Source: Datisca glomerata (Eukaryota > Streptophyta > Magnoliopsida > Cucurbitales > Datiscaceae). From it: a stretch of 64,000 bases of DNA. The position numbers and the translations under genes were made by a program. The stretch lies in NCBI GenBank assembly GCA_003255025.1, contig QANY01008030.1, forward strand, positions 576,129-640,128, read 5' to 3'. The notes below the pieces were generated by a model, which saw only the letters and a list, made by a program, of their open reading frames with translations, searched no databases and was not told where the DNA came from. Positions 33,188-43,752 of the stretch are shown here, one piece after another (position 1 is the first letter of the stretch; every line of letters begins with the position of its first letter).

Positions 33188-34537
33188 GTGATCACCAATC
33201 TCTTACAAAACTGAAAGAGATGGATCACCTCAAGAATATGAGGTACGATCTGCTTTTGCTTATGCAGAAGCTATGAATATTTGCAAAAATATGGTTGCAA
33301 AAGTTTGAGGGAATTTTAGCTTTGTTTCTAAGTTCTAGTCTTTCTAGAAGGATTTTGCAGTAAACTTTTTATTTCTTTGTTGAAAAGTCAAAATTTTCAT
33401 TGCTTTTTATATCTTCCACATACTCAAAAAGTTGATTCATCAGTTGCATGGCCTAAAGTTACTGTAGAATTAATATGACAATTAAGAGTGGGTGAATTGA
33501 TTTATCGTGTTTAAATTAAAAAAAAATTGCTCTCAAATAAAAATATGAATGTTCAAGAATGAACTCTAAATTTTTACGAGTTTAATGTATGAAAGATAAA
33601 TAAAAAAGAAACAGATAAAAGAGTTACATTAAAGAGTGCTTGCAATAATGTAAATGACGAAATGTAAAGCAAACAAATAAAATAAACGAAAACTTAAAGT
33701 GCGGAACTTGAATTATAAAAACTCAGAGTGCAGAAATTAAGTGCGAAAAATAAATAGAAAGAAATAAAAAGAGGAGAAGAAGAAGAAGATAGACATACGA
33801 TATTTCTATATGGTTCGAAAAATCTCTTCCCTACATCCATACTCCAAGTCCCCATTGGTCACCTGTGATCACCAATCTCTTACAAAACTGAAAGAGATCG
33901 ATCACCTCAAGAATATGAGGTACGATCTGCTTTTTCTTATGCAGAAGCTATGAATATTTGCAAAAATATGGTTGCAAAAGTTTGAGGGAATTTTAGCTTT
34001 GTTTCTAAGTTCTAGTCTTTCTAGAAGGATTTTGCAGTAAACTTTTTATTTCTTTGTTGAAAAGTCAAAATTTTCATTGCTTTTTATATCTTCCACATAC
34101 TCAAAAAGTTGATTCATCATTTGCATGGCCTAAGGTTACTGTAGAATTAATATGACAATTAAGAGTGGGTGAATTGATTTATCGTGTTTAAATTAAAAAA
34201 AAAATTGCTCTCAAATAAAAATATGAAGGTTCAAGAATGAACTCTAAAATTCTACGAGTTTAATGTATGAAAGATAAATAAAAAAGAAACAGATAAAAGA
34301 GTTACATTAAAGAGTGCTTGCAATAATGTAAATGACGAAATGTAAAGCAAACAAATAAAATAAACGAAAACTTAAAGTGCGGAACTTGAATTATAAAAAC
34401 TCAGAGTGCAGAAATTAAGTGCGAAAAATAAATAGAAAGAAATAAAAAGAGGAGAAGAAGAAGAAGATAGACATACGATATTTCTATATGGTTCGAAAAA
34501 TCTCTTCCCTACATCCATACTCCAAGTCCCCATTGGA
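33188..34537 (+). repeat. 677-bp tandem duplication, nearly identical copies
   Basis: Copy 1 starts at 33188 and copy 2 at 33865, both beginning gtgatcaccaatctcttac. They differ at only a few sites, for example atggatcacc versus atcgatcacc and one extra A in an A run. Both end in ctccaagtccccattgg. The tail (atatggttcgaaaaatctc, ctacatccatactcc) resembles flanks of copia LTRs, so the unit may be retrotransposon-derived. Confidence 0.9.
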
Positions 34538-34777
34538 GATATTTATTCTCACGATCTTCTTACATTGTGATTATTAAACCTTACAAACTCAATTGGTTTA
34601 TGGGTGAGAACTAAATCTTACAAAGTGCTTTGAGATTAATTGGCTATTACAATAACTATCTCAAAAGAGTAGAATTTGCAATCTAAGCTCACAAAAAAAT
34701 TATCTTGCTCATTGAAGAAATGTGCAAGTATAAAGCTAAAATATTAAGGGAGATTTAAGATAGTTTTGGCAAGACGA
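34538..34777. other. LTR-like flank of the duplicated block
   Basis: It continues the copia-LTR-like sequence of copy 2 (gatatttattctcacgatc) up to the point where the Tat-derived antisense ORF fragment begins. No gene. Confidence 0.35.
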
Positions 34778-35060
34778 TCCGAGGCTGAAGCGACAAGATG
34801 ATCTGAGGCTGAAGGAGCAAGTTGATCTAAGGCTGAAGTGTCAAGTCGATCCAAGGCTAAGGTGGCGAGTCGTCCGAGGTCGAGGTGACTAGTCCATCTG
34901 GGGATGAAGTAGCAAGTCGTCCGAGGTCGAGGTGACTAGTCCATCTGGGGCTGAAGCAGCAAGTCGATCCAAGGTTGAGGCTGAAGTGAGAGCTTTGGAG
35001 GTAGAGGATGGAGTTGACGATGTGACTTCTGCTCCTCAAGAAACGGGCAACAATTTTTAA
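34778..35060 (+). pseudogene. Antisense ORF fragment of Tat element copy A
   Basis: This is the 3' part of the ORF found more completely at 38475-39269. It consists of imperfect 24-bp repeats such as gatccgaggctgaagcgacaag (8-residue periods rich in Ser, Arg, Glu, Ala), then a tail that ends ETGNNF and stop at 35058-35060, identical to copy B. It lies on the strand opposite to gag. The 5' part is missing, lost at the left boundary of the element. Confidence 0.6.
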
Positions 35061-35565
35061 AATAGATGATATTATGATATCAATAACTAGGGAATGACTT
35101 CTTACCTGAGGGAAATATACTCGATTTCTGACTCTATTACCCTTCACATTCTAGGGTCAGGAGAACTTACTAGCAGTCCTCCTCCAGGTGAGGTGACCTT
35201 TTGCCAATCCTTTTTAGTGGCTGTGTACGTCCTCATTTTAATGATCTAGTCAGAGTTATACTTCATTAGTTTAGGTTGGCCTCTCGTCAGTTTTTCCCGA
35301 ATGATTAACGATATGTATTAAGCTTGTCTTTCATGAGGACAAATTTATTACATTTGAATTTTGATTTTAGTATTGTTGAATAGGAGATGCTCTACTTTGT
35401 ATGTCTTTATAAGGCATTATGAGCTAAATCCTTACTTTACTGATATGGTATTTTCTATATAGCTTGGATATCATTTTAGTCGATTCTAGTTTATTGTAAC
35501 ATATTTTATACTTGTACTTCGCCTTATATATATTGTTGTGGAGTTTAGTCTGGTCACATATCTTG
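35061..35565 (-). mobile_element. Tat copy A spacer between antisense ORF and array
   Basis: Non-coding, closely matching 39270-39764 of copy B (shared cttttgccaatcctttttag and ttaacgatatgtattaagctt). Confidence 0.75.
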
Positions 35566-35960
35566 TTCGCTTCCTCTTGGAAGAGCACAAGTTAATATGC
35601 ACTTTCATGAGGTTCAGCCTTTATGCATTTAACAGTTGTACTTCTTGTGTTCACTTCCTTTGGAAGAGCACAAGTTAATATGTACTTTCATAGGGTTTAG
35701 CCTTTATGCACTTAATAGTTGTACTTCTTGTATTCACTTCCTTTGGAAGAGCACAAATTAATATGCATTGTCGTGGGGTTCAACGACTATGCACTCAATA
35801 GTTGTAATTATTGTGTTCGCTTCCTTTGAAAAAGCTAAAGTTAATATGTGCTGTCGTGGGGTTCAACATCTATACATTTGATAGTTATAATTCATGTTTT
35901 CGCTTCCTTTGGAACAGAACAAGTCAAAATGCATTGTCGTGGGGTTCGACCTCTATGTAT
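35566..35960 (-). repeat. 83-bp tandem array in Tat copy A
   Basis: About four and a half units built on gttcgcttcctttggaagag, cacaagttaatatgcactgt and gcatttaatagttgtacttc. The same family makes the longer array in copy B. Tandem subrepeats in the 3' untranslated part are known from Tat-lineage gypsy elements. Confidence 0.85.
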
Positions 35961-36125
35961 TTGGTTATTATAGGAACCAATTTACGTATCCATTACTTGG
36001 GATAAAACTATTTTATTCGATAAAGATCACATACATCATGGATAAATATATTTTTTAAGTGTTCAGCGTTCCATGAATGTTAAAGGTTATTACCTTTAGC
36101 GTCCTACAACTCTTAACATCCTGGC

Positions 36126-37130
36126 CTAATTATCATCGTGATTGTGTACGGTCCATCCCAAATAGGATCTAATGACCCTCTGGTGTGGTTGCCCCTGACT
36201 TTTGTCTTCTTTAGGCCCTTTTCTTCCTCTATTCTTTTTGCGATCGATTTGTTCCCCTCTATGTGCTGATAAGAGCTTGGTTGCACTCATGTACTTCCGG
36301 GCTCTCCTCATCAATTCTGCAAAATTCGTAGGGGGGTTCTTAGCAAGTGACCATAACAATTTGTCATCTTGTAGCCCTAAAAGAAGGGCTATCAGGGCGA
36401 TATAATCGGTGTATCCATCGACTTTTAAGGCTTCTGTGTTGAACTAGACAACATAATCTCACAAATTCTCATATTTTCTTTGTCTGATTGTGATGAGGTG
36501 GTTTGCAGGATTCCTTTGATCCCTTCCTCCCAGGATTTAATGTATAAATAATTTGTCGAGCTGAGAAAATGATGAGATTGAGGTTTGCTTCAACTATCTC
36601 TACCATGCTCGTGTGGATGAGGTGAGGGTAATAGGGAAAGTGTTACACATGATGGCCATAGGAGTTCGTTGGAGCTCCATCCACGTCTTGAATGTTTCTA
36701 GATGCTCGGTCGGATCCTTATTTCTATCATACAATGTAATGGCAGGCATTTTGAATCGTGATGGCATCTCCGCTCTCATTATCTCCTTTATGAATGGTGG
36801 TTTGGCTTGCTCCATGAGAGACTCTGCCGAAAATGGGATTTGATTATGAAACGCCTTCTGCATGTTTTCAATTTAAGCTCTTAATCTTTCTATCTCGACC
36901 CCGTACCCCGTGTCACTGTCTGATGTGGCTTCAACCTCTGTCCAAGTTTTTCTTTCTTGGGATGTTCTTCTAGGGCGTTTGGATAGTTCCGCATGCTCGG
37001 GTTGATCGTCCGAACCTTCGAGATCAGACTCGTGATAGTTCGAGCAGTGGGTTGGATCCATATGGTTCACAACCTTAGTGAGTATTCAGACTTATTGTTC
37101 AAAGGTGACAATTTCATCCTGCTGAGTCAT
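36126..37130 (-). pseudogene. Broken gag of non-autonomous Tat-type gypsy element (copy A)
   Basis: The frame starts at ATG 37130 (MTQQDEIV) and reaches a stop at 36126. Recognisable gag blocks are MRAEMPSRFKMPAITLYD, DPTEHLETFKTWMELQ and FPITLTSS near the middle, and NPPTNFAELMRRARKYMSA with a basic KKNRGRKG tail at the C-terminus. These match the capsid region of plant Ty3-gypsy gag proteins. In-frame TAA and TGA codons lie near 37090 and another TAA near 36875, with frameshifts around 36600. No protease or polymerase follows; next comes the 83-bp array. The first TGA is shared with copy B. Confidence 0.85.
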
Positions 37131-37160
37131 TGTACGTCTCCGGCGGGCACGCCCTTACAT

Positions 37161-37440
37161 TGTACTATCTCGCGAAGGCTGACATCATTAATCAGTCCAA
37201 CTTATTTATGTACTAAGACTAATGGGTTGGAACTCAACAATTGGCCCATAGATTGTATGATCTGGTGAAGGCTGCCATCATTAGTCAGTCCAGCTCATTT
37301 ATGTACTAAGACTAATGGGTTGGAACTCAACCATTGACCATTTGATTGTACGATTTGGCCAAGGATGACGTCATTGATTAGTCCAACTTATTATTGTACT
37401 AAGTTGTATCGATTGGAGCTCAACCAATAGTCCATTTGCT
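37161..37440 (-). repeat. 93-bp tandem array in Tat LTR (copy A)
   Basis: Three units starting near 37161, 37254 and 37347, each with gtccaacttatttatgtact and gactaatgggttggaactca. The same array lies in the 5' LTR of copy B (42770-43140). Compared with copy B, about 660 bp holding the primer-binding site and the end of the LTR are deleted just before this array. Confidence 0.9.
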
Positions 37441-38200
37441 TTAATCATTCTTCCAGAGTTAGACTAATTTGTACTTGGTTTTAGATATTTAGTACTTTGC
37501 TTTTCGTGTTGGATTTTTATTGGTTAAGGTGCTTTATATGTGGCTGATGGACTGTGTCATCGTTGATATTTATGCTTTGACCTATTCATGTCTACCACGA
37601 TAAGGTTAATTTGGTTCCTTCCCGCTCTCTCAATCTATGACTTAGGCATTACTGATGATGGGTCTTAGTTTTCTAACTGTTTTGGGACTGTATTATTATG
37701 GAACCATACAAAATGTATCATTTTAAATATCGACTAGGGGTTCATCTATTTCTTACTGAAGTATATCCCTTTAATATTAAAGACGCATCCTGGGTCTATC
37801 ACAGATACTTGGGCTTAGTCTCAATTTATCATCGGAGTGGGGGAACTTGGTTTGATATGCTTTGAGGACCTCAACCTTATACTGTGGTTTGTATCCTTTG
37901 GGGACCTTGGCATATTGCCAAGGTCTTACACCTTCCCTTTGTTAGGGGCCTTAGCTTAACGTCGAGGTCTTGTCCCTTAAGACCTCAGCCAGATGTCGAG
38001 GTCTTGCCGTTAAGGACCCCAGCGAGATGCCGAGGTCTTGCTTTGTCTGGGACCTCAGCACCTTTTTCAAGGGCCTCGACCAAATGTCGATGGCTATCGA
38101 GGTCTTTCTTTTTTCAACTAAATATTATTAAGATTAAAAAATTTGACATCACTTTAGGATTTTTAATTTTATGAATTTATCTTGGTGAAATATTATGGCA
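37441..38200 (-). mobile_element. Tat LTR segment shared by copies A and B
   Basis: Its left part matches 43141-43219 (ttcgtgttgg...ttttatt), the 5' LTR of copy B. The remainder has no second copy in the window. Its right edge at 38200 (..ggca) is followed by a candidate polypurine tract of copy B, so the segment serves as 5' LTR remnant of A and 3' LTR of B. This LTR-element-LTR-element-LTR chain suggests unequal recombination. The full LTR would be about 1.6 kb. Confidence 0.55.
37890..38110 (-). repeat. About 36-bp tandem array (atgtcgaggtcttg)
   Basis: Five to six imperfect units with a cgaggtcttg core and cctcagc spacers lie within the LTR segment. Confidence 0.75.
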
Positions 38201-38202
38201 TA

Positions 38203-38219
38203 AAATTTACCCCCTAGTC
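38203..38219 (-). promoter_or_regulatory. Candidate polypurine tract of Tat copy B
   Basis: Read on the minus strand, ggactagggggtaaa lies directly before the LTR edge placed at 38200. It is short and interrupted, so this is a position-based guess. Confidence 0.4.
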
Positions 38220-38474
38220 CTGTGACTTTCAGGCATCTAGACTCATAGGACTATGACCTTTCATTTTGTCAAGAGCACAGATGGCTGGGTATTGAAGTGA
38301 CTTTTCCTTATAAGCTTACTTTCTACGTAAGTCACGGTGATCTGAGCCTCACATCTAAACCTTCCTTGGATGGTAAGATCATTAATGACCTCTTATAACC
38401 AAAGGGTGTGCGTTTCATCCTTTTCACATCTTTTCTCTTCTCATTCATAATTTTTTCTTTGTTAAGAGCTTAGG
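38220..38474 (+). promoter_or_regulatory. Leader upstream of the antisense ORF
   Basis: This stretch between the LTR edge and the antisense ATG has a CT-rich run (tttcacatcttttctcttctc, 38420-38440) close to the start codon. It could hold an antisense promoter, but no motif decides this. Confidence 0.3.
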
Positions 38475-39269
38475 ATGTCTTCAGCTTCTAACTCTCAAAA
38501 TGATTTTTTGTTTGAGGCGTCAGATCAAGGCACCTTGGAATCCTCTTATGCTTCTAAGGACTTTGTGCTAGTTGCTCGAATCAAAGGTTTATTATATCGT
38601 CCATGTATGGGGGGCGGGGTTGACATAATCATGGATGATACTGAGGGTCGAATACACTTTCGCTTAGTTTCAGAAGAGGAGCAGCGGACAAGACCTTTAG
38701 CTCGACTCTTTGATTTGGCTCATGGTGACCCCATAGCTGATGGTAGGCATGTCGCAATCAGAGGTTATCGTGGGCCTTCAAGGGTTAGGACTTCATCTTC
38801 ATCGTCGAACATTGGTGGAAGTTCATCGCAAGCCGAGGTGCACTCGCGGGTCGTTAGTGAATCAATATGGGGCTGAAGTGGTGGATAGATCTGTGGCTGA
38901 CATGATGACTCGATCTGGGGCAGAAGTGAGGGTGATTTGACCTAAGGCCAAGACGACGATTTTGAGACTAGAGTGACAAGTCGATCTGGGGTCGAAGCGA
39001 CAAGATGATCTGAGGCCAGAGCGACTAGTCGATCCGAGGCCAAAGTGGAAAGATGATCTGAGGCAGAAGCACCAAGTAGATCCAAGGCCAAAACATCAAG
39101 TCAATCTGAGGTCGAGGCAGCGAGTCGATCCGAGGCCGAGGTGACTAGTCGATCTGAGGGTGAAGCAGCAAGTCGATCCAAGGTAATGGCCGAAGTGAGT
39201 GCTTTTGAGGTAGAGGATGAGGTTGGCAATGAGACTTCATCTCCTCAAGAAACGGGTAACAATTTTTAA
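38475..39269 (+). pseudogene. Antisense ORF of non-autonomous Tat element (copy B)
   Basis: It opens at ATG 38475 (MSSASNSQNDFLFEASDQG), continues for 133 codons to a TGA at 38876, then shows imperfect 24-bp repeats (8-residue periods such as RSEAEVTS) with stops and frameshifts, and re-enters the original frame to end ETGNNF and stop at 39269. The original protein was probably about 264 residues: a folded N-terminal part with ARLFDLAHGDPIADGRHVAIRGYRG, a Ser-rich linker and a repeat tail. It lies opposite to gag and next to the 3' LTR. Extra antisense ORFs at this place have been described in Tat-lineage gypsy elements; I infer the same here. Its function is unknown. Confidence 0.65.
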
Positions 39270-39764
39270 AATAGATGACATAATGACATGAATAACTAAG
39301 GAAGAACTTCTTAGCCTGAGGGAAATTTACTCGATTCCTGACTCTATTATCCTTCATATTCTAGGGCCAGGAGACCTTGCTAGATGTCCTCCTTTAGGCG
39401 AGGTGGCCTTTTGCCAATCCTTTTTAGTGGCTGTGTACAACCTCATTTTAATGATCTACTCAGAGTTATGCTTCATTAGTTTAGGTTGACCTCTCGTCAA
39501 TTCGTCCCGTACGCTTAACGATATGTATTAAGCTTGTCATGTGGACAAATTTATTACATTTGGATTTTGATTTTAGTATTGTTGAATAGGCGATGCTCTA
39601 CTTTGCATTTGTCTTTATAAGGCCTTATAAGCCAAATCCTTACTTTGTTGATATGGTATTTGCTATATAACTTGGATATCATTTTAGTCGATTCTAGTTT
39701 GTTGTAACATATTTTATACTTATACTTCGCCTCATTTATGTTGTCGTGGAGTTTAGTCTGGTCG
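39270..39764 (-). mobile_element. Tat copy B spacer
   Basis: Non-coding, matching 35061-35565. Confidence 0.7.
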
Positions 39765-40950
39765 CATATCATTTTCGCTTTCTCTTAGAAGAGCACAAGT
39801 TAATATGCACTGCCATGGGGTTCGGCCTCTATGCATTTAGCAGTTGTACTTCTTGTGTTTGCTTCCTTTGGAAGAGCACAAGTTAATATATATCGTCATT
39901 GCGTTTGGCCTCTATGCACTTAATAGTTATACTTCTTGTGTTCGCTTTCTTTGGAAGAGCACAAGTTAATATGCACTGTCGTGGAGTTTGACATCTATGC
40001 ACTTAATAGTTGTACTTCTTGTGTTCGCTTCCTTTGGCAGAGCATAAGTCAATATGCACTGTCGTGGGGTTTAGCCTCTATGCGTTTAATAGTTGTACTT
40101 CTTGTGTTCGCTTCTTTTGGAAGAGCACAAGTCAATATGCACTATCATGGGGTTCGGCCTCTATGCATTTAATAGTTGTACTTTTTGTGTTCGCTTCCTT
40201 TGGAAGAGCACAAGTTAATATGCTTAGGGGTGTGCAGATTTTTAAGAACCGATCGAACTGAACCGAATCGGTTCGGTAGGTTCTTTTGCTATACAATTGT
40301 AATCAGTTCGGTTTAATAACTGTAATTTCAGTTCATTTACATTTCTCAATAAATTTGTAGTCAGTTTGAACCGATTACAACCATATAATATTTTTTTATT
40401 ATTGAAGTTAAAATAAACCATAAACCAAAACTAAAGCCTTTAGTTTATAGAATTATATTTTTAAAATTATTGGAGATTAGTATATGGAGTAATAGATATT
40501 ATATTTGATTATTGAATGTATTGATGTTTTGAGTTTAAATTTTTCTTGATATTTTAAAAATATTTATAGGTGCGGCTAGACCAGTTACAAGTAAAAAAAC
40601 TAAACCGATTACTTTGGTTACATTCGGCTTTGTTCTAATGGTTACTTCGGTTCGGTTATTTAGGTAACTGGTGAATTCAGTTCGATTATAAATTTTTCTT
40701 AATAACTAACCGAACCGAACCGTGCACTCCCCTAAATATGCTTTGTCGTGGGGTTCAACATATATGCATTTAATAGTTGCACTTATTGTGTTCATTTTTT
40801 TGGAAGAGCATAAGTCAATATGCACTGTTGTGGGGTTCAACATCTATGCATTTGATAGTTATAATTCTCGTGTTCGCTTCCTTTGGAAGAGAACAAGTCA
40901 AAATGTTGTGCTGTGGGTTCAGCCTCTACATATTTGGTTAGGATATGAAC
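39765..40950 (-). repeat. 83-bp tandem array in Tat copy B, interrupted by a MITE
   Basis: About eight units of the same 83-bp repeat as 35566-35960, at 39765-40224 and 40735-40950. The interruption is the hAT-like MITE at 40225-40734. Confidence 0.85.
40225..40734. mobile_element. hAT-like MITE with perfect 8-bp target duplication
   Basis: The 510-bp element begins TAGGGGTGTGCA and ends TGCACTCCCCTA, which are inverted repeats with one mismatch. AATATGCT flanks it exactly on both sides (40217-40224 and 40735-40742). An 8-bp duplication is diagnostic of hAT transposition. Removing the element and one duplication restores an unbroken 83-bp repeat unit. The interior is AT-rich with ggttcggttcgg motifs near both ends and no coding capacity. 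Confidence 0.92.
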
Positions 40951-41088
40951 CAATTTATATATCCATTACTTGGGATATACACCATAAAGATCCCACACAT
41001 CATAGATAAATATTTTTTTATGTGTTCAACATTCCATGAGTGTTGAAGGTTATTACCTTTGGCGTCCTACAACTCGTAAAATCCTGGC

Positions 41089-42089
41089 CTAATTATCCTC
41101 GTTACTCTGTACGATCCATCCCAATTAGGACCTAATGACCCTCTGGTGTGGTTGCCCCCGAATTCTGCCTTCCTTAGCCCATCTCTTCCTCTATTCTTTT
41201 TGCGGTCGATTTATTCTCCTCTATGGGATGAAAAGAGCTTGGTTGCACTCATGTACTTCTGGGCTCTCCTCATCAATTCTGCAAAGTTTGTAGGGGGCTT
41301 CTTTACTAGTGACCATAAAAATTTGTCATCTCACAGCCCTAAAAGAAGGGCTATAAGGGCGATATAATCGAGATATCCATCGATTTTCAAGGCTTTCGTA
41401 TTGAACTAGACTACATAATCTCACAAATTCTCATATTTTCTTTGTCTGATTGTGAGGAGGTTTTTACATGTTTCCTTTTATCCATTCCTCCCAAGAACTG
41501 ATGTATAAATAATTTGCCCAGCTCAGAAAAGGATGAGATTGAGTCTGGATTCAACTGTCTGTACCATCATCACGCGGATGCGGTGAGGGTAATAGGGAAA
41601 ACGTTGCACATAATGGCCATAGGAGTTCCTTGGAGCTCCATCCACGTCTTGAATGTTTCAAGATGCTTGGTCGGATCCTTACTTCCATCATACGGTGTAA
41701 TGGCAGGAATTTTGAATCGTGATGGCATCTCCACTCTCATCATCTCCTCTATGAATGGTGGTTCTGCTTGCTACATAAGAGACTCAGTCGAAAAGGGCCT
41801 TCTCCATGTTTTTGATTTGAGCTCTTAATCTTTCTATCTTGACCCCATACCATGAGTCACTGTCTGCTATGGCTTCAGCCTCTGGTTGGGTTTTTCTTTC
41901 TTGGGTTTTTCTTTCTTGGGCCATTCTTCTAGGGCGTTTAGATGGTTCCGCATGGTTCGGTTGATCGTTCGAATCTTCAAGATTAGACTCGTGATAGTTG
42001 GAACAGTGGGTTGGTTCCAGGTGGTTCAAAGCCTCAGTGAGTATTCACACTTGTTGTTCTAAGGCGGCAATTTTATCCCGTTGAGTCAT
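41089..42089 (-). pseudogene. Broken gag of non-autonomous Tat-type gypsy element (copy B)
   Basis: The start at ATG 42089 (MTQRDKIAALEQQV) is followed by a TGA (near 42045), then by an 81-codon stretch including PTHCSNYHESNLEDSND and a duplicated QERKT. The capsid blocks MPSRFKIPAIT and HLETFKTWMELQGTP are present near 41600-41740, with a 17-bp-scale deletion and a TAG (near 41780) not seen in copy A. The C-terminal NPPTNF-type block lies near 41220-41300. The start is about 180 bp from the primer-binding site, as expected for a gypsy gag. No pol follows. Confidence 0.8.
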
Positions 42090-42272
42090 TGTCGGTCTCC
42101 AGCGAGCAGGCCTCTAACGAGGTTAGGGCAATATGGGGTTTGGTGCTTCGGATGCTCGTACTGAGCGTGAAGCAACGGTCTGGATTCTGCTAGATCTTCT
42201 TCTCATCTTATGTGCAGAGGCACGAAAGATGTGAAAACTAAAATGAGATTTTTAACTTTAGAAGTTATGTCG

Positions 42273-42290
42273 TCCCCACAGACGGCGCCA
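42273..42290 (-). promoter_or_regulatory. Primer-binding site of Tat copy B
   Basis: Read on the minus strand, TGGCGCCGTCTGTGGGGA begins two bases after the LTR end (CA at 42294-42293). This TGGCGCC type is common in plant Ty3-gypsy elements. It fixes the element's orientation and shows that the 5' LTR lies to the right. Copy A lacks it through deletion. Confidence 0.9.
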
Positions 42291-42292
42291 AA

Positions 42293-43219
42293 TGTTTTAA
42301 GGTGATTTTGGATGAAGTGATAATGAGGATAGATAAAGAAGTCAATGAAACCTTTTATGCAAAAGGGGTGGAATCTTCATCTTTGGACATTATCCTTCAA
42401 AAAATGCAAATGGGGAATGACTTTGGAGTTCTTCATCCTTGGACTTTATCCTTCAAAAACTGCAAATGAGGGAAGGCAACTAGCATGACCAAGTAAAAGG
42501 GGTGGTCCACTTGCTTCCCCTCCGAAGATTAAGTTAGAACAGAAGGGAATAATCAAGTCTAAAATGTAGTAGGAGGATTATTGCATACTTTTTCACCATG
42601 ATATCCCACCTATTTATAATGTGAGCATGATTGATTGAAGCTATAGAATTATTGTATGACATCTCCTATACTTCCAATATCATTCGTTCCTTCTCTGTTC
42701 CACCAATAGGGAATTACTTTGTAGTTCTTTCAATCTTTCACCTCACTCATTGGCTCGTGAAGAGTACGAACTAACTAAGGCTGATGTCATTAGTCAGTCC
42801 AACTTATTTATGTACTCAGACTAATGGGTTGGAACTTAATCATTGACCTTTGGATTGTACGATCTTGCCAAATCTGACATCATTAGTCAATCCAACTCAT
42901 TTATGTACTAAAACTAATGGGTTGGAACTCAACCATTAGCCCTTGGATTGTACTATCTGGCGAAAGTTGACATCACTAGTCAGTCTAGCTCATTTATGTA
43001 CTAAGACTAATGGGTTGGAACTCAACCATTGGCCCTTTGATTGTACGACTTGGCCAAGGATGACGTCATTGATTAGTCCAACTTATTATTGTACTAAGTT
43101 GTATCGACCTGGAGCTCAACCGTTGGTTCATTTGCTTTAATCATTCTTCCGGTGTGAGACTAGTTTGTACTTGGTTTCAGATATTTGGTACTTTGCTATT
43201 CGTGTTGGCTTTTTATTAG
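42293..43219 (-). mobile_element. 5' LTR of Tat copy B (truncated at its 5' end)
   Basis: The LTR runs from the primer-binding site to about 43219, where similarity to 37441-37525 breaks off and a different LTR begins. It includes four 93-bp units (42770-43140). The truncation coincides with the adjacent plus-strand Tat element, which probably inserted there or deleted it. Confidence 0.7.
42770..43140 (-). repeat. 93-bp tandem array in Tat LTR (copy B)
   Basis: Four units at a 93-bp spacing (key phrase gactaatgggttggaact), homologous to 37161-37440. Confidence 0.9.
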
Positions 43220-43224
43220 GATAC

Positions 43225-43735
43225 GGAAATTTTTATGACAGACTTTGAGTTTTTTGGGATACGGAAATTCTCGAACTACTGAGGTGAATGATTATTTTAG
43301 GGATACCGAGAATAACTCCCTTGCTTTGATTTCCAAAAAAAATAAAAAATTACTTTCCAATGGTCTTTGTACTACCCATTAAAGATAATTTATTTTGTTT
43401 CATTTTTATGACAGAAGATATACCTAATGAGACATTCAAAAATTAATTTCATTCACTTTTTACTATTACATTCTTCTTTCTTTAAAACTAATTTAGATAA
43501 CATTTTGATTAAATTTGATAACCATTTTTTAATAATGGGTGTTGTTGGAGTGCCAATACCTTCCCTACACATAAATTACTCTCGAACCAATTTTGAGTTT
43601 TCGTAGGCCAAAATTTATGTTTTCAAAAGTGGGTAAATTAATCACGCCTTAAAATGATTGGTAGAGACTCCAAATTTTTTTTCTTAAAATGATTTTTCAA
43701 TTGCTGCTTCGCGTCGCATGCACGTTGCGATGGCT
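43225..43735 (+). mobile_element. 5' LTR (possibly partial) of a plus-strand Tat/Ogre-like gypsy element
   Basis: It starts near ggatacggaaatttttatgac and ends just before the primer-binding site. The last 180 bp (gtgggtaaattaatcacgcc, gcgtcgcatgcacgttgcg) have the look of a gypsy R/U5. The 510-bp length is short for this type, so an internal deletion is likely. A second ggatacggaaatt at 43257 suggests a small duplication at the left edge. Confidence 0.55.
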
Positions 43736-43752
43736 TGGTGACTCCATTGGGA
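43736..43752 (+). promoter_or_regulatory. Primer-binding site of the plus-strand Tat/Ogre-like element
   Basis: TGGTGACTCCATTGGGA directly follows the U5-like end. It is nearly identical to the site at 18608-18625 of the compact LTR element, so both use the same class of tRNA primer. Confidence 0.75.

Noticed and set aside
36202..36863. Plus-strand frames opposite gag copy A (also 41146-41828 opposite copy B)
   Set aside because: Antisense shadows of gag; the minus-strand translations carry recognisable gag motifs.
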